Assembly: GCA_030641465.1 (NCBI GenBank) | Contig: DAOWHK010000230.1 | Coordinates: 1 to 6,703 of the forward strand | From: Parachlamydiales bacterium | GTDB taxonomy: Bacteria > Chlamydiota > Chlamydiia > Chlamydiales > Simkaniaceae | DNA: 6,703 nucleotides | Reading direction: 5' to 3' | Shown: in pieces, positions 1 through 4,870 of the stretch | Layout of the letters: every line of letters starts with the position of its first letter | Numbering within the stretch: position 1 is the stretch's first letter | Translations under genes and position numbers: made by a program | The notes under the pieces: generated by a model | Told to the model about the DNA's origin: nothing | Seen by the model: the letters and a program-made list of their open reading frames with translations, nothing else | Databases searched by the model: none

Positions 1-2
1 AA

Positions 3-584
3 GATAAAATTATGTTATTACTTCATGAAAGTTCAGAAGAACATATTATTGTTCGTTTCCGTGGCGATCAGTTAAAAATTGTTGATAGTCTCAGATCGAC
101 AAGCTTTGAGGAATTTGTCGATCTTAATTTTTGGCTTCTTCACAATTATCCAAAATACAATAGCGATGATATATTAACAGTTTTAAACCTCAAAATTCAA
201 GACACGGGATTGCTATCTAGGGCTTTAATGATTTTTTCCCAAGCGCTAGTTGATCAGGATCCTCAAAATTTTATTGAGTCCCAAAAATTTGCAAGAGCTA
301 TTCCAGATGAAGCGATGCGCATGAGAACCTTTGGTAAAATAATAGAGAAGCTCTGTAAAAAAGACATTCAGAAAAGTCTGGATTTCTTCATTCCCCACTT
401 CCTAGAACTTGCGAACACAGTATCCGACTCTTTTCAAGGGAGTCAACTTGTTTCGAAAGTGGTTAGAAGTCTTGATAACTCTCGATATTATAGCAATATA
501 GACTATCTTCTTTCAAACTATCATGGAGCCAATAAAGCCGAGATAGAAAAAAGATTGAAGAAAGGGCGTACTTTAAGAGGCTAG
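3..584 (+). CDS. C-terminal part of a helical protein paralogous to the downstream F-box protein (5' partial)
   Basis: The frame is open to the left edge, so the gene probably starts before the window; the first ATG inside is at 12 and gives 190 residues. No known catalytic motif is visible. From the first ATG, residues 97-119 (IPDEAMRMRTFG followed by KIIEKLCKKDI) align with residues 140-162 of the downstream reading frame at 1119-1934, with 11 of 23 identical and the same helical, Lys/Glu-rich character on both sides. Both proteins end in a lysine/arginine-rich tail. By analogy the missing N-terminus may hold an F-box, but that is inference. The mostly alpha-helical pattern suggests a TPR-like or other protein-binding domain rather than an enzyme. 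Function is unknown; a host-directed effector is plausible from the paralogue. There is no signal peptide or membrane segment in the visible part. It ends in TAG with no clear terminator behind it. Confidence 0.75.
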   Translation, partial: DKIMLLLHESSEEHIIVRFRGDQLKIVDSLRSTSFEEFVDLNFWLLHNYPKYNSDDILTVLNLKIQDTGLLSRALMIFSQALVDQDPQNFIESQKFARAIPDEAMRMRTFGKIIEKLCKKDIQKSLDFFIPHFLELANTVSDSFQGSQLVSKVVRSLDNSRYYSNIDYLLSNYHGANKAEIEKRLKKGRTLRG

Positions 585-774
585 GAAAACCTTTATAAAT
601 GAAAAGTAGATGGGGCGTGTCCCATAGCACTAAAGCTTTTTCTACAGTATCAATGGCTCTTACGACCCCCTCGCGCAAAATCCTCAAGGCCATGATAGAA
701 GAAGTTTCCTCATTATTTCTTATATATTGAGAAAGTCCGTTTTATCCCTCTGAATATAAAGCTTTTACGTTTAT

Positions 775-829
775 TTAACCCTCAACCATCCGAAAGTTAA
801 TGGGTTAAGTAAATTATTAACATTAACCC
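775..829. repeat. Three copies of TTAACCC in alternating orientation
   Basis: TTAACCC occurs at 775-781 and 823-829 in the forward sense, and its complement GGGTTAA at 802-808 between them. The central copy can pair with either outer copy (loops of 20 and 14 nt), and the right copy lies just upstream of the candidate -35 of the F-box promoter. It could be an operator array or mutually exclusive hairpins. The motif is short and AT-rich, so chance is a real alternative. Confidence 0.35.
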
Positions 830-857
830 TTGGTTTAATTGTTTTTAATGTTAAAAT
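830..857 (+). promoter_or_regulatory. Candidate sigma-70-type promoter for the F-box gene
   Basis: A TTGGTT at 830-835 and TAAAAT at 852-857 are spaced by 16 bp, close to the consensus spacing, and would place transcription start roughly 20 nt before the ATG at 886. The region is AT-rich, so -10-like words are common. There is no strong Shine-Dalgarno sequence in front of the ATG. Confidence 0.3.
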
Positions 858-885
858 CTAATTTTAAAATAAAAAAGTAAATAAA

Positions 886-1155
886 ATGACTGTTTCGAAT
901 ATAACAACTACACACACTTCTCATCCCTGCTATTTTGAAGAGCTTCCAGGGGAGCTTTTTTTAACAATCTTAAAATTTTGTGAGGAGAATGATTTTTTTG
1001 CAATCGCATGTACCTCTAAAAAATTATCAGGAAGAATCATAACTTTTGCCCCGGTTGCAGTACAAAATAAAATCACTGAATTTGTCTCTACAATCATTGC
1101 TACAAAATTTATACCTAAATGTGTCATATATGGAAAGTCTGGCAGGAGCAAATAG
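886..1155 (+). CDS. F-box protein, N-terminal fragment (frame broken near 1119-1155)
   Basis: This 89-residue frame carries a recognisable F-box at about residues 17-51: FEELPGELFLTILKF, then an ACTSKKLSGR segment. These match the family pattern of LPxEL, a hydrophobic helix, and a C/V-S-K-x-(W/L) helix. In eukaryotes the F-box binds Skp1 and recruits substrates to the SCF ubiquitin ligase; bacteria with F-box proteins generally use them as secreted effectors inside the host. The short Thr/Ser-rich N-terminus (residues 1-14) would suit a type III secretion signal, though that is weak evidence. The frame stops at 1153-1155, while a continuation in the -1 frame opens at 1119 and runs to 1934. 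The full ancestral protein would be about 345-350 residues: F-box followed by a helical domain. It is most likely the 5' piece of one frameshifted gene, although the F-box fragment alone could still be translated. Confidence 0.8.
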   Translation: MTVSNITTTHTSHPCYFEELPGELFLTILKFCEENDFFAIACTSKKLSGRIITFAPVAVQNKITEFVSTIIATKFIPKCVIYGKSGRSK

Positions 1156-1934
1156 ATCTTCAAATAAAAGAAAGTGCTCAAACAATTTTGGAAAACATAT
1201 GTAATTATAGCGATGAAGATGTAAAAAATTTACGTAATTTAAAATCAAAAAGTGAAGAAATAATTCACGAATTGGAGGGAAAACTTAATGTTATAGTAAA
1301 TAGAAATTATATACTTGAGTATATTAATTCGACGAATTCTAGATCTCTAAAATACCAATTTTCGCAGTATGATATTTTTGATCATTACGACCCTATCACT
1401 ATCTATGAGATTTTGGAATCAGAGATTGAGGAGAATAAATTAGAAAAGTTCTCTCGTGCAATACAAGCTTATGCTAACGCCGAGTTAAACGATGACCCTA
1501 CGAAGTATCGAAAGTGTGCGAACCTTTGTTTAAATATTCCAGATAACGAAATAAAGATGAGCGCTCTTTCAATGATAATAGAGACACTTTGTAAAAAAAG
1601 TGTGAGGTATGCTGAATTTTGTGAATCGCTTGTTAAAGAAATAAAGAGCGATATGAAAAGTAGTGCTAGTTATAAGCAAAAAAAGAACTCTTTTCATTAT
1701 ATATTTTTTACATACCTTAACGCTAACCAATTTAATAATGCTGAGCGGGTATTAAAACAAATGTTTTCAGAACTCGAGTTGATAAGACCGGGAACGAAAG
1801 ATGGATATAAGAAACAATTGCAGCAAAAGAGAGATGCATACAATGCGAAAGAGGCTGTGAATCATTTCGCCCTTCCCAAATATCCTCTTGTTCTTGGATC
1901 TATTTTTATTCTTCTACGTCGGCGGCGCACCTAA
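1119..1934 (+). CDS. C-terminal helical domain of the frameshifted F-box protein
   Basis: A 271-residue frame continuing the F-box protein in the -1 frame. Its only start is the ATG at 1119, preceded directly by TAA in the same frame and by no Shine-Dalgarno, so independent translation looks unlikely. The content is helical and charged: residues 8-60 are coiled-coil-like (EQIDLQIKESAQ, ELEGKL), and residues 140-162 contain the IPDNEIKMSALSMIIETLCKK block shared with the gene at the left edge. The end (ALPKYPLVLGSIFILLRRRRT) extends about 25 residues beyond the paralogue, is hydrophobic then poly-Arg, and its last codons lie antisense to the end of the kinase gene. It may be read-through after loss of the original stop. 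In the intact protein this domain would be the substrate- or target-binding part behind the F-box; its target is unknown. Confidence 0.7.
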   Translation: MCHIWKVWQEQIDLQIKESAQTILENICNYSDEDVKNLRNLKSKSEEIIHELEGKLNVIVNRNYILEYINSTNSRSLKYQFSQYDIFDHYDPITIYEILESEIEENKLEKFSRAIQAYANAELNDDPTKYRKCANLCLNIPDNEIKMSALSMIIETLCKKSVRYAEFCESLVKEIKSDMKSSASYKQKKNSFHYIFFTYLNANQFNNAERVLKQMFSELELIRPGTKDGYKKQLQQKRDAYNAKEAVNHFALPKYPLVLGSIFILLRRRRT

Positions 1935-3915
1935 ATCCATACGTTCTATTCACAATTCCAGGGTTATTGCGATGCCTATGGGAGCAGCGAAGATCTTCTT
2001 TTAAACTTTTCCAGCAACCACCTCGAAGCACGCGATAAACACCTTGAATGGGTCCTTTTGGATTGTCAGGCTCCTGCTTGGAAGTATCATAATAATTATA
2101 ATCATACCAGTCTTGGCACCACTCATACACATTTCCAGCAATGTCATAGAGGCCGTATCCATTAGCTGGGTAGCTTTTCACAGGTGTTGTATCTGCACTG
2201 AAAAAATTCGACTGTGCACGATCTATTGTATTTCCAGTTGTATAAGTGGCTTCTGGAATTCCTCCTCGAGCAGCTATTTCCCATTCCGCTTCTGTTGGCA
2301 GTCGCTTACCCACCCACTTGGCATAAGCTACAGCTCCATACCATGTGATTCCAATGACAGGATGTTTGGAATATCCAGCTTCAATAACAAATTTCCCGTT
2401 TTGCTTTTTAATTCGAGACTCTCTAAGTTTTAAGATGTCTTGATTATTCGAATCTTTTTCCCCCCCCATAACTTCTAAAAAACAGACGAATTGCTCATTT
2501 GTGATAGGATGTGTATCCATTGCATAAGTCTGTATTCGAATAATATGACGAGGTCTTTCATCTCGCCCGCCTTCATCGCTTCCTCTGTGAAACTCTCCCC
2601 CATTAATAATCACCATATCACTCATGATAGGTTCTATATTCTTTATTTCTTTTTCTTTTGGGCGATATGGCGCGACAGTGGAATCGATATGAAACACAGA
2701 AGATGGATCTGGATCATAAGTTGGACGTACTACTTCCTGAGGGTTCAAGATAGGCTTTCGTTGTGATTCTTGAATGAGTTGACTGACTTTTTCAATCATT
2801 TCCCTTGGCTCTTTGGGTTTAACTGTGCATGTTGCAGTAGAAGTGCTTTCCGGATTTGATTTTTCTAAAGTTTCACGGGAAGGAATACCGAAATTGGAAT
2901 CAAAACGGGATTGATCCCGGCCGGCCAATTCTTCGGCAGGAGCGCTTGAAAATTGTACATTTTCTTTTTCGTAATCTTTTGCTGGTGCTTTTTGAGAAGG
3001 AGGAGATACTAGCTCATCAATGAGACTTGTTAGGGATGAGCTGCGTTTACTTGGATCTTTTTGTAAGCATTGAAAGATAAGCTTGTCCCAATTGAGTCTA
3101 TATTCTGAAAAGGTTTTTGACGGCATTGGAAAACAGCCTTCTGGATAAGTACGCGCAAGTAAAAAATAGGCAAGAATGCCAAATGAATAAATATCAGCCT
3201 GGATGCTTGCGGCATTGCTTCTAAAAATTTTTTGCTCCGGAGCTAAGAAGGAATAATTTTGCAGGAATGATGCGTGTAACTTGGAAAGTTTTGAAGGCTC
3301 GATTTCTTCTGTGTGATACTGATCATTTTCAAGGATTAAAGGATCAATATATAGGGATTCAGCAAGAATTTTATAAGTTTTTGTTAGAATCGCACCTTCT
3401 CCAACGATTTGAGAAAGTCCAAAATCGGATAGATAGACATGAAGTCCCCTTTCCCCTTTTCCAATCAATATATTATTAAGCTTGATTCCCCTATGAGAAA
3501 GTGGAGACGAATCTCGTTTTTTTTGATGGGCATAATTAAGAGCCGATGCAACTTGTGTCAAGAGTTCAAGAATCTCATTTTCATTTAGGCTTTGCTTATT
3601 CACGCTTAAAAATTTTGAGAGGTTGGTGCTTTCTCCAAAACAATCACAAATATAATCCTCAGCAAGAAAATAATATCCATCGCTTTGAGAAACATTATGT
3701 ACTTTTACAATATGGGGATGCTCAAGAGACGCTAGGGAAGCAATTTCTTTTTCAAATCTGTGAATAAAGGAAGAGGATGAAGCTAGCTCTTTGGGAAGAA
3801 CTTTTAAAGCAAATTGCTTTTTGAGAAATCTATGCTCAGCTAAATAAACTGATCCTAAAACACCTTTTCCAAGGAATTTAAGAATTGTATAATCACCTAA
3901 TGTCTTGTTATCCAT
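1906..3915 (-). CDS. pkn1: Pkn1-like Ser/Thr protein kinase fused to a C-terminal SUMF1 (FGE-sulfatase-like) domain
   Basis: A 669-residue two-domain protein. Residues 9-302 are a Hanks-type kinase fold: glycine loop GKGVLGSVYLA (16-26), ATP-site lysine K38 in FALKVL, helix-C glutamate probably E57, DFG at 164-166, APE at 225-227, D241 and R291. The catalytic loop reads HRGIKLNN (141-148), so the usual HRD aspartate is Gly143. The DFG-to-APE segment is about 60 residues, longer than usual. Residues 303-430 are a Pro/Ser/Glu-rich linker. Residues 431-669 are a SUMF1 domain with GGEFHRGS, ITNEQF, KRLPTEAEWEIAARGG, YDIAGNVYEWCQDW, RGGCW and GFRCA. The two active-site cysteines of true formylglycine-generating enzymes appear to be replaced. 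The same architecture occurs in chlamydial Pkn1, hence the symbol, which is by architecture only. No signal peptide or membrane helix is seen, so it is cytosolic or secreted without one. The start at 3915 is the natural N-terminus before the kinase fold; its Shine-Dalgarno is weak. Catalytic activity is doubtful; a pseudokinase scaffold is possible. Confidence 0.9.
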   Translation of the reverse strand: MDNKTLGDYTILKFLGKGVLGSVYLAEHRFLKKQFALKVLPKELASSSSFIHRFEKEIASLASLEHPHIVKVHNVSQSDGYYFLAEDYICDCFGESTNLSKFLSVNKQSLNENEILELLTQVASALNYAHQKKRDSSPLSHRGIKLNNILIGKGERGLHVYLSDFGLSQIVGEGAILTKTYKILAESLYIDPLILENDQYHTEEIEPSKLSKLHASFLQNYSFLAPEQKIFRSNAASIQADIYSFGILAYFLLARTYPEGCFPMPSKTFSEYRLNWDKLIFQCLQKDPSKRSSSLTSLIDELVSPPSQKAPAKDYEKENVQFSSAPAEELAGRDQSRFDSNFGIPSRETLEKSNPESTSTATCTVKPKEPREMIEKVSQLIQESQRKPILNPQEVVRPTYDPDPSSVFHIDSTVAPYRPKEKEIKNIEPIMSDMVIINGGEFHRGSDEGGRDERPRHIIRIQTYAMDTHPITNEQFVCFLEVMGGEKDSNNQDILKLRESRIKKQNGKFVIEAGYSKHPVIGITWYGAVAYAKWVGKRLPTEAEWEIAARGGIPEATYTTGNTIDRAQSNFFSADTTPVKSYPANGYGLYDIAGNVYEWCQDWYDYNYYDTSKQEPDNPKGPIQGVYRVLRGGCWKSLKEDLRCSHRHRNNPGIVNRTYGFRCAADVEE
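2460..2467 (-). repeat. G8 homopolymer tract (followed by A5) inside the kinase-SUMF1 gene
   Basis: On the coding strand eight G residues span codons 483-486 (Met-Gly-Gly-Glu), and five A residues follow in the next codons. Poly-G/C tracts are prone to slipped-strand mispairing, and a one-base change here would cut off most of the SUMF1 domain while leaving the kinase-like domain whole. It is the only G/C run of this length I noticed in the window. Confidence 0.85.
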
Positions 3916-4181
3916 ATTTTTTACTTTAGATTAAAATGTTTCCTATTGTTTCGGAATCAGTGAACAAATCTGATGTTTTATCTTCAGTGTCTTTTGGAGA
4001 AAAAATCTCTTTTCGCAAACCGCTAATAATAATAAGTAAGCTTACTTGCCCTAAAAAAAAATTTCTTCGAAATCCATCTAAGTATAAAATTTCGGAATTA
4101 TCCAGCACTTCCTTCTGATAATTGCAAATATATTTGTTTTAGGCAACCAGAGTTCTATTAAATAAAAATAAGAAGTTGCTT
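3916..4181. other. Intergenic region between rodZ and the kinase gene, with a doubtful 60-codon ORF
   Basis: 266 bp lie between the end of rodZ and the start of the kinase gene, both on the minus strand. A minus-strand frame at 4108-3926 starts with GTG, has an AAGGA too close to it to be a normal ribosome site, and ends 10 bp before the kinase start. Its 60 residues include a hydrophobic stretch (FFLGQVSLLIIISGL) but match nothing I know. The plus strand is open over the same span, which argues for chance. An A9 run lies at 4053-4061. No rho-independent terminator for rodZ is apparent; a GCAAC/GTTGC pair around a long loop near 4144-4180 is too weak. Confidence 0.35.
4034..4047. repeat. 14-bp perfect palindrome AAGTAAGCTTACTT
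   Basis: A perfect inverted repeat with no spacer, about 120 bp upstream of the kinase gene start. The size and symmetry would suit a dimeric regulator binding site, but no promoter elements could be tied to it and no regulator is encoded nearby apart from RodZ, whose HTH is not expected to be a conventional DNA-binding repressor. Confidence 0.35.
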
Positions 4182-4589
4182 TTAAATTACACCTAAATAT
4201 TTTGCAAAATACCAAGCGATTACAAGTACTACAGCAGAAAGTCCAGCCCAAATCAGGTTCGGAAACCACTTCACGCCGCCCCTTAAACTTCCTCTGACTT
4301 CAAGTGTTCCAATGCCGTAAGCAAAATCGTGTTTTTCTCCGCGCTGTTTAAATAGATTTGGGAATTCTCTAATTAATTTATCCACATCCATTCCTAAAAA
4401 GGATGCGTACTGTCTAATAAACCCAAGCATATAGACAGGAGATAGGAATTTGTCAATTCGACCTTCTTCAATAGATGCTAAATATCCCATACGGATTGAA
4501 GTAGAATTTTCTATCTCTTTTAGGGATAAGTTCATTTCTTGTCTTTTGGTTTTAAATCGCTCTCCAATGATTTTAATTTCTTCGTTCAT
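4182..4589 (-). CDS. rodZ: Short RodZ-type protein: cytoplasmic HTH domain plus one membrane helix
   Basis: A 135-residue protein. Residues 7-73 form the RodZ-type helix-turn-helix (RFKTKRQEMNLSLKEIE, then TSIRMGYLASIEEGRID and the helix GFIRQYASFLGMDVDKL). In RodZ this domain binds MreB, and F57 and Y61 sit at the spacing of the aromatic pair implicated in that contact in other bacteria. Residues 82-108 are a short basic linker and 109-129 a single membrane helix, after which the protein ends at residue 135. The large periplasmic domain of E. coli RodZ is absent, as in the short chlamydial homologue (CT009). Its role would be to tether MreB to the inner membrane for septal peptidoglycan synthesis and division. 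The start at 4589 has a strong AGGAG site four bases upstream. It is transcribed divergently from rnhC. Old annotations call such proteins transcriptional regulators, which is less likely given the membrane helix. Confidence 0.88.
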   Translation of the reverse strand: MNEEIKIIGERFKTKRQEMNLSLKEIENSTSIRMGYLASIEEGRIDKFLSPVYMLGFIRQYASFLGMDVDKLIREFPNLFKQRGEKHDFAYGIGTLEVRGSLRGGVKWFPNLIWAGLSAVVLVIAWYFAKYLGVI

Positions 4590-4619
4590 TCCTCTCCTAT
4601 TATCTTGGAAATATTTATT

Positions 4620-4648
4620 AGATTAACGGATTAAAGTTATATGGACAA
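4620..4648 (-). promoter_or_regulatory. Candidate sigma-70-type promoter for rodZ
   Basis: Read on the minus strand, TTGTCC (4648-4643) and TAATCT (4625-4620) are separated by exactly 17 bp, giving a start point near 4613 and a leader of about 24 nt that contains the AGGAG ribosome site. Position and spacing are good; the hexamers are moderate matches. Confidence 0.4.
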
Positions 4649-4676
4649 GAGACATTTATCAAAGCCTGTGTTAGTG

Positions 4677-4840
4677 TATACACAAAGCTATTCAAGACTT
4701 GGGTTTCAACTTCGTCGGCTTTACTCTAGATTTTTATTCTCGCTCGCGCCTTGCCTACCGGCTAATTGTCACTTGCTCCGGATAAAAATCTAACGGAGCC
4801 TCCTTGTTAAATTCCCAAGTCTTGAATCGGTTTGTGTATA
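4677..4840. mobile_element. MITE-like imperfect palindrome with 27-bp terminal inverted repeats
   Basis: The arms at 4677-4703 and 4814-4840 match at 25 of 27 positions: TATACACAAA, a 3-bp variable patch, then ATTCAAGACTTGGG. A second pair nests inside: TAGATTTTTAT at 4727-4737 and its complement at 4782-4792, symmetric about the same centre to within 1 bp. The GC-richer core at 4738-4781 includes two CCGG words. If the ends are read as TACACAAA...TTTGTGTA, a TA dinucleotide flanks each side, as would follow insertion by an IS630/mariner-type transposase. It has no coding capacity. It fills the rodZ-rnhC divergent promoter region, and its right end supplies a possible -10 for rnhC. The alternative is a fixed intergenic repeat or a large hairpin acting on both genes. 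The symmetry is seen directly; mobility is inference. Confidence 0.6.
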
Positions 4841-4844
4841 TAAT
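4839..4844 (+). promoter_or_regulatory. Possible -10 box of rnhC at the edge of the palindrome
   Basis: A perfect TATAAT, 26 nt before the rnhC start codon, overlaps the right terminal repeat. No -35 hexamer lies at a proper distance (TTGAAT at 4822-4827 is only 11 bp away), so it would have to work as a -10-driven promoter or be chance in an AT-rich stretch. Confidence 0.3.
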
Positions 4845-4870
4845 ATAAAAAATTCACCCTGACTTAAGAA

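Larger units (their letters stand above)
585..885. other. Intergenic region upstream of the F-box gene
   Basis: About 300 bp without a convincing gene. The part at 600-690 is noticeably more GC-rich than its surroundings. On the minus strand an open frame runs leftward from 741 into the end of the preceding gene, with a protein-like stretch (MALRILREGVVRAIDTVEK at the start of its ATG-initiated part at 693). I could not assign it to any family; it may be a decayed gene or mobile-element remnant, or chance. The part at 770-885 is very AT-rich and carries TTAACCC repeats and a candidate promoter for the F-box gene. No terminator hairpin with a T-run was found. Confidence 0.4.

Noticed and set aside
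1119..1155. Programmed -1 ribosomal frameshift joining the F-box halves
   Set aside because: No slippery heptamer in the right register and no clear downstream stem-loop or pseudoknot was found in the overlap.
1906..2625. True sulfatase-activating (formylglycine-generating) enzyme
   Set aside because: The domain fold motifs are present, but the catalytic cysteine positions seem substituted and no sulfatase gene is nearby.
2044..2766. Plus-strand open frames opposite the kinase gene
   Set aside because: They are antisense to the well-supported SUMF1 and linker sequence and have low-complexity Ile/Ser/Cys-rich translations.
4378..4386. Perfect DnaA-box sequence TTATCCACA
   Set aside because: It is a single copy inside the rodZ coding sequence, with no cluster of further boxes, no AT-rich unwinding region and no replication genes nearby.
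4182..4589. Phage-type XRE repressor
   Set aside because: The C-terminal membrane helix, the FIRQYASFLG helix and the rnhC neighbour fit RodZ better than a soluble repressor.
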